NCBI GenBank assembly: GCA_003510895.1 | Contig: DOKE01000024.1 | Span: 12,530 to 26,063 of the forward strand | Length of the DNA stretch: 13,534 nucleotides | Direction: 5' to 3' | Source of the DNA: Candidatus Moraniibacteriota bacterium | GTDB lineage: Bacteria > Patescibacteriota > Minisyncoccia > Moranbacterales > GWC2-37-73 | Shown: positions 1-7,123 of the stretch, piece by piece | Layout: each line of letters opens with the position of its first letter | Numbering within the stretch: position 1 is the first letter of the stretch | Made by a program: the position numbers and the translations under genes | The notes under the pieces: model-generated | Told to the model about the DNA's origin: nothing | The model's database searches: none | The model's input: the letters and a program-made list of their open reading frames with translations, nothing else

Positions 1-42
1 TGATTGTGCGGGGGTTAAGATTATTTTGAACCATTTGACTGA

Positions 43-1389
43 TCAGATCTTCAACAGCATTCCAGCAACGGTAACGTCCAGCTGAAAAAGCATTTCTGTC
101 CTCAACCGGAGAAATTGTTGCAGATCGACTGTGGTGAAATCACTGAACCAAGTTTTGATCCATCGCTCAGTATCGATGCGATCTTCATTGGTAAGCTCGG
201 GATGTTTTTCGCAAAGAATTTTGAATGCCCGACTTCCAGGAAGCGGAATGAGCGGATCAATCATCAGTGCCCAAAGCACATTTTTTTCAACCAACTCTTT
301 TGCTCGATCCAGAGTTCTTTGCATGGAACTCATTGTTTCACTAGGAATACCAACCACGAAGGTTGCTTGAAGCTTGATGCCGGCTTGCTGACACCATTCA
401 ATGAGCCTGTCTTCTTGTTCAAGCGTCGCTTTGTCTGTTTTGCCGCTGATTCCAATCAGCGTTTTTATCTCGGCATCTCCGCTTTCAAATCCGGTTTGAA
501 TTATCTCCACACCCATTTCCTTGAGCATTTCAAGATGCTCCAAGTCAACGATTGAAACTGCCCGGGCATGGATGAAAAACTTCAAATCAATCCCGGCTGT
601 CTGTATGGCCTCCAGCAATTTTCTCAGTTGCTTTTTGCTGAACACTCCTGGAAAATCATCATCTCCGACTTCCAACGCGCCGATGCCCAGAGCTTGCAGT
701 TGCTTCATCTCCTCCACCATCTGTTCAACTGTCCGACAGCTGAATTTTTTGGCGTGCCGGATGCTGCAGAAAACACACGGATTGCCACTTTGCGCTTGCG
801 GACAACCTTCCGTGAAACTGATTATCGACCACTTTCGCCCTGACAGACTCACATCTTCATCTTTCCATATCTGCGACCATAGACTGCGATTTCTGGGTGG
901 CAACAGATGAAAGGATAAATGTTCCTCCTCAACAACGCCATGCGCAAAACTGTCCGCTTCGAGAATTTTGTGCAAAGCCACTTCGCCTTGCCCGCGCACC
1001 ACAATATCCACATCTGGCTGATTGCGGATGATCTGCTCTGCAACATTGGTAGCGTGTGGACCGCCCATAACAACCAATTTAGCGTCGTTCGCCTTGGCAA
1101 TCTTTGCCAAATGCAAGGAGTTGCCATAATTATTTATCTGGGTTGAAATCCCAACTACAGCACCTTGGCAATAATCTACAATCACATCTTCGTCAGCCAC
1201 GAAAGCCGGATCAAAATCCCAGCCCTGACTTTCCAGATAGGAAGCTAGATGAATTATACCCAGACATTCAGTCATTACCCTCAATCTGCGAACGCCCAGA
1301 AAATATACATCTGAATCCGTTTCCACACTTGCTAAAACAACTTTCTTTTCCGCCTTGCGTCCGGTTAGAATCAAAATTTTCATCATCAT
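43..1389 (-). CDS. B12-binding domain radical SAM protein
   Basis: Likely a cobalamin-dependent radical SAM enzyme; the substrate is unknown. Residues about 1-150 look like a B12-binding Rossmann domain, with GGPHAT (109-114) and RGQGE (132-136), typical of this superfamily. The radical SAM domain begins near residue 188 and carries three cysteines, C196, C205 and C208, for the [4Fe-4S] cluster. Their spacing is CX8CX2C, not the usual CX3CX2C. GDDDF (232-236), GFESGD (300-305) and VVGIPSET (345-352) are further family-like motifs. The reading frame opens with three consecutive ATGs. An AAGGAG site (1396-1391) lies 1, 4 and 7 bases before them, so the third (at 1383) has the best spacing and the real protein may be 446 residues. 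It follows a small membrane-protein gene, whose stop overlaps this ribosome site, so the two are probably co-translated. Sampled stretches are about 47-57% G+C, above the pilus genes. The domain call is firm; the reaction is not known. Confidence 0.85.
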   Translation of the reverse strand: MMMKILILTGRKAEKKVVLASVETDSDVYFLGVRRLRVMTECLGIIHLASYLESQGWDFDPAFVADEDVIVDYCQGAVVGISTQINNYGNSLHLAKIAKANDAKLVVMGGPHATNVAEQIIRNQPDVDIVVRGQGEVALHKILEADSFAHGVVEEEHLSFHLLPPRNRSLWSQIWKDEDVSLSGRKWSIISFTEGCPQAQSGNPCVFCSIRHAKKFSCRTVEQMVEEMKQLQALGIGALEVGDDDFPGVFSKKQLRKLLEAIQTAGIDLKFFIHARAVSIVDLEHLEMLKEMGVEIIQTGFESGDAEIKTLIGISGKTDKATLEQEDRLIEWCQQAGIKLQATFVVGIPSETMSSMQRTLDRAKELVEKNVLWALMIDPLIPLPGSRAFKILCEKHPELTNEDRIDTERWIKTWFSDFTTVDLQQFLRLRTEMLFQLDVTVAGMLLKI

Positions 1390-1390
1390 T

Positions 1391-1396
1391 CTCCTT
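1391..1396 (-). promoter_or_regulatory. Strong Shine-Dalgarno site that decides the radical SAM start
   Basis: AAGGAG on the minus strand lies immediately before three tandem ATG codons (1389, 1386, 1383). Spacings are 1, 4 and 7 bases; 7 is the most usual, favouring the innermost ATG. The site overlaps the TAA stop (1397-1395) of the upstream small gene, suggesting translational coupling. Confidence 0.7.
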
Positions 1397-1598
1397 ATAT
1401 CAGATTTAATAAAGCATCACCAATAAATGCTATAACGAAGCATACAGCGCCTACCGCCAGCAATGATTGGCATTTTCGTCTGTCATACAGACCAGTCGTA
1501 CCAAAAAAAGCCAATATCCAACAAAGGATTCCTCCCAAAAAAGTGATAAAACAAATGACATTCAACAACATACTCGCTATCGCAAAGACTAATTCCAT
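1395..1598 (-). CDS. Small two-helix membrane protein, unknown function
   Basis: A 67-residue protein I do not recognise. It has two strongly hydrophobic stretches (about residues 3-30 and 46-66) separated by a short polar loop containing YDRRK (about 38-42), so it is probably a two-pass membrane hairpin. By the positive-inside rule the loop would face the cytoplasm. The first helix carries Gly-Gly and scattered cysteines (C16, C26). An AAGGAG site (minus strand 1610-1605) sits 6 bases before the ATG, which supports this being a real gene despite its size. It is the first gene of a two-gene unit with the B12 radical SAM protein; its stop overlaps that gene's ribosome site. The tight coupling suggests a shared role, for example membrane tethering or sensing, but this is inference. 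Confidence 0.65.
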   Translation of the reverse strand: MELVFAIASMLLNVICFITFLGGILCWILAFFGTTGLYDRRKCQSLLAVGAVCFVIAFIGDALLNLI

Positions 1599-1604
1599 GG
1601 CGTA

Positions 1605-1610
1605 CTCCTT
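1605..1610 (-). promoter_or_regulatory. Shine-Dalgarno site for the 67-residue membrane protein
   Basis: AAGGAG on the minus strand, 6 bases before the ATG at 1598. It supports translation of the small frame. Such strong sites are missing before nearly all plus-strand genes in this window. Confidence 0.65.
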
Positions 1611-1639
1611 TTTTTGGTTGGTGTCGATACGTTGGGACG

Positions 1640-1669
1640 ATATTAAGTTTTCAAATAACTAGTTGTTAA
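1640..1669 (-). promoter_or_regulatory. Candidate promoter for the leftward unit
   Basis: On the minus strand, a -35-like TTAACA (complement of 1664-1669) and a -10-like TAATAT (complement of 1640-1645) are separated by 18 bases. The predicted start near 1633 would give a leader of about 35 bases carrying the AAGGAG site. The -35 hexamer lies inside the left arm of the inverted repeat at 1664-1697. This is a pattern match in AT-rich DNA only. Confidence 0.3.
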
Positions 1670-1697
1670 GAGTTGTTTGTTATTTCATCTCTTAACA
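1664..1697. repeat. 9-bp inverted repeat, candidate operator between divergent genes
   Basis: TGTTAAGAG (1664-1672) and CTCTTAACA (1689-1697) are perfect inverted copies separated by 16 bases. The dyad lies between the leftward radical SAM unit and the rightward TrmB-type regulator, and each arm contains a -35-like TTAACA pointing outward. A further AGTTGTTAA (1756-1764) repeats the left-arm sequence 1661-1669. The arrangement suits binding by a dimeric repressor or activator, most simply the adjacent TrmB-like protein. As an RNA hairpin it would be weak, and no U-run follows, so it is not a terminator. Confidence 0.5.
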
Positions 1698-1698
1698 C

Positions 1699-1727
1699 TT
1701 GATTATATATCAAAAGTATGCTAAAGT
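1699..1727 (+). promoter_or_regulatory. Candidate promoter for the TrmB-type regulator
   Basis: TTGATT (1699-1704) and TAAAGT (1722-1727) are spaced by 17 bases; each matches the sigma-70 consensus at four of six positions. An alternative is TTAACA (1692-1697) with TATGCT (1717-1722), spaced by 19. Either start would give a leader of about 40 bases containing a small TGTCG/CGACA dyad (1734-1738, 1747-1751). Weak evidence. Confidence 0.3.
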
Positions 1728-1773
1728 ATATAGTGTCGGCGAGGTGCGACAAATAAGTTGTTAACGAAAAATT

Positions 1774-2604
1774 ATGTTGGATACAATATTTGAGAAAATT
1801 GGCTTGAAAAGGGAACATTCTGACCTTTATTTAGCTCTTTTGGAGAGTGGAATTATGCCGGCTGGAAAACTGGCCAAACATTTGAATATGCCAAGATCGA
1901 CCGTTTATGGTTTGTTGGAGGACTTGGCTCAAGAAGGTTTGGTTTTGCAGAACGAGAAAAATAATGTGAAGTTGTGGCAAGCTGTGAATCCGGAAACGAT
2001 TAAAACGATTATAAATGAGAAGATAAATGGGCTTGAAAACACACGTTCCGGTTTTGAATCCATGCTTGAATCACTGAAAAAATCTCAAAAAACTGATTTT
2101 ATGAGCCCTAAATTCCATTATTTCGAGGGGGCTGATGAAATGCAGATGATGCTTAAAAATGTGCTTTTATATAATGATCTGGAAACGGAGCTGTGTTGGC
2201 CAGTAAAAGACATAACAAGAGTGCTTGGAGAAGAATTTTTGCACGATTTCAATATAAAAAGAATCAGGAGTAATATTCATATTAAAGTTATTTGGCCGAT
2301 GGATAAAGTGGGTGATATTGAAAAAAATACATTTTTGGCGCCCGGGAAAGAAGTTAAGCGCGAAGTGCGAATTGCGCCGGAAGGAGTTGATTTCTCGATG
2401 GGCTATTGGGCTTATGGCAACAAGGTTATGTTTATGTCATCTAAGGCGGAAAATTTTGGTTTTATTGTGGAAAGCAGGGAACTTCGACAGCTTATGAAAA
2501 CGCAGTTTGAAGTTTTGTGGAATATTTCGACCTTATTGCAAGCTGATCCCGAAGCAACAAAGAAGTTTTTGAATGACGTTGGGAAAATCTGCGAAGTTGA
2601 ATAA
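1774..2604 (+). CDS. TrmB-family transcriptional regulator
   Basis: A 276-residue DNA-binding regulator. The first 60 residues form a winged helix-turn-helix of the TrmB type: a helical start with LYLALLESG, then GKLAKHLNMPRSTVYGLLEDL (about 31-51), where the PRSTVY segment begins the recognition helix, and a wing near EGLVLQNEKNNVKLWQAVNP. Residues about 73-103 look helical and could form a dimerisation coil. The rest (about 112-250) resembles the C-terminal effector domain of TrmB-like proteins, ending in FGFIVESRELRQLMKTQFEVLW. Some family members bind sugars; the ligand here cannot be read from sequence. No ribosome site is seen before the ATG. It is transcribed away from the radical SAM unit across a region holding an inverted repeat, so self-regulation and control of that unit are plausible. 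No terminator separates it clearly from the kinase gene 96 bases downstream. Confidence 0.8.
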   Translation: MLDTIFEKIGLKREHSDLYLALLESGIMPAGKLAKHLNMPRSTVYGLLEDLAQEGLVLQNEKNNVKLWQAVNPETIKTIINEKINGLENTRSGFESMLESLKKSQKTDFMSPKFHYFEGADEMQMMLKNVLLYNDLETELCWPVKDITRVLGEEFLHDFNIKRIRSNIHIKVIWPMDKVGDIEKNTFLAPGKEVKREVRIAPEGVDFSMGYWAYGNKVMFMSSKAENFGFIVESRELRQLMKTQFEVLWNISTLLQADPEATKKFLNDVGKICEVE

Positions 2605-2639
2605 AAGTTATTTTTAATTTTTTCTATGAGTGTGTTTTT

Positions 2640-2669
2640 TTGGGAAATGTGGTATTATTGAGATATAAA
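2640..2669 (+). promoter_or_regulatory. Candidate promoter upstream of the histidine kinase
   Basis: TTGGGA (2640-2645) and TATAAA (2664-2669) are spaced by 18 bases, in the 96-base gap before the kinase gene. The start would fall near 2676, giving a leader of about 25 bases. Hexamers are common in AT-rich DNA, so this is tentative. Confidence 0.3.
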
Positions 2670-2700
2670 AAAGAAATATTTTTAGAAAAACAAAGAAATA

Positions 2701-3681
2701 ATGAAAACTCGATTGCAGAGAATAATAGATCAGTTTAATTTGAAAAAACAAGCGGATGAACTGGGTGTGAGTGTTTGGCGATCGCCGAATTTTTTGTTTA
2801 TTCTTATGGGGTTGATTATCGTTCTTTCGATGTTGTCTGTTTATTTTGTTTCCAAAAATTCCGATTCTTTGGAAGTTTTTATAACAATAGAATTTTCTTT
2901 GGTGACAGTTCTTTTTGCCATAGGCAGTTCCATAATCAAGAGTGTTGACGAAATTGCCAAGTTGAATAAGATGAAAACGGAATTTGTTTCTATTGCCTCG
3001 CATCAACTCAAAACTCCTCTTTCTGAAATAAGTTGGGAAGCGGAACTGCTGACCTCTAAATTATCGGAAGGATTGAATGAAAAACAGAAGGAGGTTATTA
3101 AGAATATTACCAGTTCTAATTCCCGAATGATAAGATTGGTTAATGATCTCCTGGATGTGGCGAGAATTGATCAAGGGCGTTTGCCGTTGATGAAAGAAGA
3201 ATTAGATTTGGTTAATCTGATTGGAGAAGTGGTTGAAAACAACAGAACTTTGTCGAACGCTCGTAACACAAAAGTTGAGGTGGCTAATTATGGGAAAATA
3301 CCGAAAATAATGGGCGATCGAAGAAGAATGACAGTGGTTTTGGATAATATTATTTCCAATAGCATTAAATATACCAAAGAAAAAGGGACTGTGAATATTG
3401 CCATAACTCCGGAAGCGGACAAAATAATTGTTTGTGTCAAAGATGAAGGCATTGGTATTTCCAGAAAAGAGCAAAAGGATATTTTTAAAAAGTTTTTCAG
3501 AGGTATTAATGCGGTGAGAACTCAAACAGAAGGAACGGGATTGGGTTTGTATATTGCTAAAAATACGGTTGTTCAATCGGGCGGAGATATGTGGTTTGAT
3601 TCTGAGGAAAATGTGGGATCAACTTTTTGTTTTTCTCTGCCTCTAAAAACGAAAGATAAATTTTATAGTTTAAGAGTGTGA
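2701..3681 (+). CDS. Membrane sensor histidine kinase
   Basis: A 326-residue histidine kinase. Two hydrophobic segments (about 30-50 and 59-79) are joined by fewer than ten residues, so there is almost no extracellular sensor. The dimerisation and phosphoacceptor helix has SHQLKTPLSEI, with H101 as the likely phosphorylated histidine. The ATP-binding domain shows the N box (DNIISNSIKY, 215-224), G1 (DEGIGI, 248-253), an F-box-like KKFFRG and G2 (GTGLGL, 278-283), all intact. Signals must be sensed within the membrane or from partners. It lies 44 bases before a receiver-only protein and upstream of pilB on the same strand, so it probably phosphorylates that receiver and acts on pilus activity or expression; that link is inference. 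No clear ribosome site precedes the ATG. Confidence 0.9.
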   Translation: MKTRLQRIIDQFNLKKQADELGVSVWRSPNFLFILMGLIIVLSMLSVYFVSKNSDSLEVFITIEFSLVTVLFAIGSSIIKSVDEIAKLNKMKTEFVSIASHQLKTPLSEISWEAELLTSKLSEGLNEKQKEVIKNITSSNSRMIRLVNDLLDVARIDQGRLPLMKEELDLVNLIGEVVENNRTLSNARNTKVEVANYGKIPKIMGDRRRMTVVLDNIISNSIKYTKEKGTVNIAITPEADKIIVCVKDEGIGISRKEQKDIFKKFFRGINAVRTQTEGTGLGLYIAKNTVVQSGGDMWFDSEENVGSTFCFSLPLKTKDKFYSLRV

Positions 3682-3682
3682 T

Positions 3683-3703
3683 TTTTGCAAATATTTTGCA
3701 AAA
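3683..3703. repeat. Tandem TTTTGCAAA boxes forming a dyad
   Basis: TTTTGCAAA occurs at 3683-3691 and again at 3694-3702, 11 bases apart, about one helical turn. Because TTTGCAAA is itself palindromic, the pair also forms a 9-bp dyad with a 3-base centre. It lies in the 44-base gap between the kinase and receiver genes. No T-run follows, so a terminator is unlikely; a protein-binding site or chance are both possible. Confidence 0.35.
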
Positions 3704-3725
3704 GTTAACATATTAATTAAAAAAA

Positions 3726-4103
3726 ATGGAACAAAAAAAATTACTCATTGTTGAGGACGAGGTGGTTCTAAACAAAGCATTGCAAGATTTTTTAACTGCG
3801 GAAAATTTTGGTGTTATTGTGGCATTGGACGGGGAAGAGGGTATTAGAAAAGCAATTGATGAGGTGCCTGATCTGATTTTGTTGGATATAGTTTTGCCCA
3901 AGAAAGACGGATATGAAGTGATTAGAGAACTTAAGGAAAATGACAGGACGAAAAATATTCCGATAGTGCTGCTTACTAATTTGGGGAGTATCAGCGATGT
4001 TGAAAAGGCTTTGGAACTGGGAGCGACAACTTATTTAGTAAAAGCTGATTATAAATTGGAAGAGGTGGCTAAAAAAATAAAATCCATTTTGAAAATCGAT
4101 TAG
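3726..4103 (+). CDS. Receiver-only (CheY-like) response regulator
   Basis: A 125-residue single receiver domain with no output domain. The acidic pocket is E10/D11, the phosphoacceptor is D54 (in LILLDIVLPKKDGYEV), and T84 and K106 complete the conserved switch residues. Length matches CheY or Spo0F. Such proteins act by protein contact or pass phosphate onward. It is directly downstream of a histidine kinase, its likely partner, and only 20 bases before the pilB-like ATPase gene. A role in controlling pilus extension, for example through PilB or a partner, is plausible by analogy with chemotaxis-like receivers in pilus systems, but nothing in the sequence shows the target. Confidence 0.9.
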   Translation: MEQKKLLIVEDEVVLNKALQDFLTAENFGVIVALDGEEGIRKAIDEVPDLILLDIVLPKKDGYEVIRELKENDRTKNIPIVLLTNLGSISDVEKALELGATTYLVKADYKLEEVAKKIKSILKID

Positions 4104-4123
4104 TTTTAGAAATAAAAATAAAA

Positions 4124-5869
4124 ATGAAAATAGAAAATAAACAACTGCTAAGTTTTTTATTGGAATCGGATTTGGTTGAAAAAGATAAGGCTAAGGCAGC
4201 TTTTGAAGAAGCTGATAAGCAAGGAAAGCAATTGGGCGATTTGTTGTTGGAGAAAGAATTGATAAAAGAAATTGAACTGAGAAAACTATATGCCTATGTG
4301 TTAGGCATTCCTTTTGTTAATTTGGAAAAAGAAACGGTTCCGGCGGATGTTTTGCAAATAATTCCGGAACCTATCGCAAAGAAACATTCTATAGTTTCCT
4401 TCGAAAAAGATGGAAAAAATTTGAAGGTGGCTATGAAAAATCCGGATGATATTCAGACGATTGATTTCATAAGGAAAAAAACCGGATTAAAAATAATACC
4501 TTGTCTTACTTCAGATGAAAGTATTAAAGAAATTCTGAAACAATACGAAAAAAGTCTCAAAGCGGAATTTGGTGATATTATCAGTAAAAATTCGGAAGAT
4601 GTTTCCAATGACGGCGAGGAAGATTTGGAAAAAATAGCCCAGGATCTTCCAGTTGTTCGCATAGTGGATACTTTGCTCAAGCACGCTATTCTTCAGTCGG
4701 CCAGTGATATTCATATTGAACCCGATGAAAAAGAAGTACGCGTGAGATATAGAATTGATGGTGTTCTTCATGACGCGATGATTTTGCCAAAGCAAGTCGC
4801 CGCCGGTTTGATTGCGCGTATCAAAGTGCTTTCTAATCTCAAATTGGATGAACACAGACTTCCTCAAGACGGAAGGTTTAAGATTGAAAAAGAAGGATAT
4901 AAAATATCTTTTCGTGTCAGTATCTTACCTATTTTTGATGGAGAAAAAATTGTTATGCGTCTTTTGGATGAATCATCTAAGGGTTTGACGTTGGAAAAAA
5001 TGGGATTGGTTGGAAGAGCTTTGGAAGTTGTGCATCGACAAATCAAACGGCCCAATGGAATGATTTTAGTTACCGGTCCGACCGGAAGCGGAAAGACAAC
5101 TACGTTGTATACGATTATGGATATTTTAAATCAAGCCGAAGTAAATATCAGCACAGTTGAAGATCCGGTGGAATATAGAATGCCAAAAGTTAATCAGACG
5201 CAAATAAATCCTAAGATAGGAATGACTTTTGCCGCGGCGCTAAGAGCTCTTTTGCGTCAGGATCCGGATATTATTATGGTGGGTGAAATTCGCGATAAAG
5301 AAACAATGGAAATTGCTTTACACGCGGCTATGACAGGACATTTGGTGCTTTCCACTTTGCACACAAATAGCGCGGCAGGAACTTTGCCTAGACTTACTGA
5401 TATGGGAGCCGAGCCATTTCTAGTGGCTTCGACGGTATATGTCATCATAGCTCAGCGTTTGGTCAGAAAACTTTGCCAAGAATGTAAGACAGAATACAAG
5501 TTAACGGAAAAAGAAATTGATGTTCTTTCTAAGTCTTTGGATATGAAACAAATTTTAGAAACTTTGAAAAAATCCGATCAGGTTATTAATAAAATAGGCG
5601 CCAAAGATGATTGGAATAAGATATCTTTTTATAAATCAAAAGGTTGCGAGCAATGCCATAATGAAGGATACAAGGGTAGATTGGGATTATATGAAGTTCT
5701 TGAAGTGGATGATGAAATAGGCAAGCTCATAACATCTAATTCTTCAACGGCTGAAATTGAAAAAGTAGCCAAAGACAAAGGTATGACAACTATGGCTGAA
5801 GACGGTTTTGTTAAAATTGTTAATGGGTTGACTAGCATTGAAGAAGTTCTAAGAGTAACTTCGGAATAA
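4124..5869 (+). CDS. pilB: Type IV pilus extension ATPase PilB (GspE family)
   Basis: A hexameric secretion ATPase that drives pilin polymerisation from the cytoplasmic face of the inner membrane. The N-terminal 150 residues match the GspE/MshE N-domain fold (GIPFVNLEKE near 61-70). The Asp box region is 192-213 (SASDIHIEP and VRVRYRIDG). The Walker A motif is GPTGSGKT (318-325), the Walker B region is DPDIIMVGEIRD (380-391), and the His box is AAMTGHLVLSTLHTN (401-415; H406, H413). Two CXXC pairs, C451/C454 and C508/C511, form the zinc-binding site found in PilB and GspE but usually absent from PilT retraction ATPases, which favours PilB. The length, 581, is normal. The gene opens the assembly block, with pilC 19 bases downstream. 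GspE of a type II secretion system is the alternative; the pilMNO neighbours favour a pilus. Confidence 0.9.
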   Translation: MKIENKQLLSFLLESDLVEKDKAKAAFEEADKQGKQLGDLLLEKELIKEIELRKLYAYVLGIPFVNLEKETVPADVLQIIPEPIAKKHSIVSFEKDGKNLKVAMKNPDDIQTIDFIRKKTGLKIIPCLTSDESIKEILKQYEKSLKAEFGDIISKNSEDVSNDGEEDLEKIAQDLPVVRIVDTLLKHAILQSASDIHIEPDEKEVRVRYRIDGVLHDAMILPKQVAAGLIARIKVLSNLKLDEHRLPQDGRFKIEKEGYKISFRVSILPIFDGEKIVMRLLDESSKGLTLEKMGLVGRALEVVHRQIKRPNGMILVTGPTGSGKTTTLYTIMDILNQAEVNISTVEDPVEYRMPKVNQTQINPKIGMTFAAALRALLRQDPDIIMVGEIRDKETMEIALHAAMTGHLVLSTLHTNSAAGTLPRLTDMGAEPFLVASTVYVIIAQRLVRKLCQECKTEYKLTEKEIDVLSKSLDMKQILETLKKSDQVINKIGAKDDWNKISFYKSKGCEQCHNEGYKGRLGLYEVLEVDDEIGKLITSNSSTAEIEKVAKDKGMTTMAEDGFVKIVNGLTSIEEVLRVTSE

Positions 5870-5888
5870 ATATTTTAAATTTATCATC

Positions 5889-7109
5889 GTGCCTAAGTTT
5901 ATTTACACAGCAAAAAGTTATAGCGGGGAAACAAAAGGAGGGGAAATTGTTTCCAAAGATGAAAAGGGAGTTGTTCAACAACTTAGAGCCGAAGGTTTTT
6001 TGCTTACCTCGATAAAACAAATAGAAGAAAACAGCGAAACTGCAACTATAAAATTTTTTGACAGATTTAAAAGCGTTCCGCTTAAGGAGAAAATGGTTTT
6101 TGCTAGAAATTTGAGCGTGATGATAACATCCGGTCTTCCAATTTCCAGAGCCTTGAAGAATCTGGGTGTTCAAACTCAAAATAAAACTTTCAAAAAAGTT
6201 CTGGCCGATGTTTTGGAAGAACTTAATTCCGGAAAGGGCTTGAGCGATGGTATGGCTAAATATCCGGGAATTTTTAATGAACTTTTTATCAATATGGTGA
6301 GAGTGGGGGAAATTGGAGGAAATTTGGATGAAGTTTTGAAAATTGTTGCGATACAGTTGGAAAAAGAGCACGATCTTATAAGTAAAGTAAGGGGAGCAAT
6401 GATTTATCCGGCAGTTATAATATTTGCTATGCTGGGAATTGGAATTATAATGTTGACCTATGTTTTGCCCCAAATTTTGGGAGTGTTTAAAGATATGGAA
6501 GTGGCGCTTCCTGCCAGTACGCAATTTATTGTTGATCTTAGCGGCGCCTTGCAAAATCACAGCGTTTTGGTGGCGATTGGTTTTGTCGCTTTTATTATTT
6601 TTATGAAATTTTTCTTGTCTACGCAGATTGGCAAGAAGGCTCTCAGCTATTTGATCATAACTTTGCCGATTATCAGCAATATTTCCATCAAAGTAAATTG
6701 CGCTCGCTTTGCTCGCATATACAGTTCTCTGCTTAAAAGCGGAATCAGTGTTACGGACGCTTTGAAAATAGTTTCCAATACTCTTTCTAATTATTTTTAC
6801 AAAAAAGCTTTAGAGAAAAGCATTGAAGATATTCAAAAAGGCGTGAGTTTGAGCAAAATACTATCTTCTGATCCGAAAATTTTTCCGGCGTTGGTGTATC
6901 AAATTGTGGAGGTTGGAGAGGAAACTGGAAAAACGGAAAGTGTTTTGTTGCAATTGGCTGAATTTTATGAAGAGGAAATAAACCAAATAACCAAAAATAT
7001 GTCATCGATTATTGAACCGGTTTTGATGATATTGATTGGTGGAGCAGTTGGATTTTTCGCTGTTGCTATGCTGCAGCCGATGTATGGCTTGCTGGAAAAT
7101 ATAAAATAA
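5889..7109 (+). CDS. pilC: Type IV pilus platform protein PilC (GspF family)
   Basis: The polytopic inner-membrane platform that couples the PilB motor to pilin insertion. It has two repeated GspF domains, about residues 66-188 and 269-391. Each carries the characteristic glycine-rich turn: VGEIGGNLDEVL in the first and VGEETGKTESVL in the second. Three membrane segments are visible at about 169-190, 216-233 and 374-396. The length, 406, is standard. The start codon is GTG (5889-5891), giving the family-typical N-terminus MPKFIYTAKS; no ribosome site precedes it. It lies 19 bases after pilB and 14 before the first prepilin gene, in the same operon. Confidence 0.9.
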   Translation: MPKFIYTAKSYSGETKGGEIVSKDEKGVVQQLRAEGFLLTSIKQIEENSETATIKFFDRFKSVPLKEKMVFARNLSVMITSGLPISRALKNLGVQTQNKTFKKVLADVLEELNSGKGLSDGMAKYPGIFNELFINMVRVGEIGGNLDEVLKIVAIQLEKEHDLISKVRGAMIYPAVIIFAMLGIGIIMLTYVLPQILGVFKDMEVALPASTQFIVDLSGALQNHSVLVAIGFVAFIIFMKFFLSTQIGKKALSYLIITLPIISNISIKVNCARFARIYSSLLKSGISVTDALKIVSNTLSNYFYKKALEKSIEDIQKGVSLSKILSSDPKIFPALVYQIVEVGEETGKTESVLLQLAEFYEEEINQITKNMSSIIEPVLMILIGGAVGFFAVAMLQPMYGLLENIK

Positions 7110-7123
7110 TAGCAAAATTTTTT

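Noticed and set aside
1..42. A gene tail or leader in the first 42 bases
   Set aside because: It is too short to support any feature; nothing recognisable was seen.
115..1409. Several plus-strand frames (such as 115-555 and 521-910) opposite the radical SAM gene
   Set aside because: They run antisense to a gene with clear domains and show no family motif or ribosome site.
2614..3006. A 130-residue minus-strand frame overlapping the kinase start
   Set aside because: It is rich in Asn, Lys, Phe and His, without motifs, and opposite a well-supported gene.
4124..5869. The ATPase as a PilT retraction motor
   Set aside because: It has the long N-terminal domain and four zinc-site cysteines (C451, C454, C508, C511) typical of PilB/GspE and not of PilT.
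5832..6560. A 242-residue open frame on the minus strand across pilC
   Set aside because: It lies wholly opposite a strongly conserved gene, has low-complexity Asn, His, Phe and Lys content, and no ribosome site. It is a by-product of AT-rich coding sequence.
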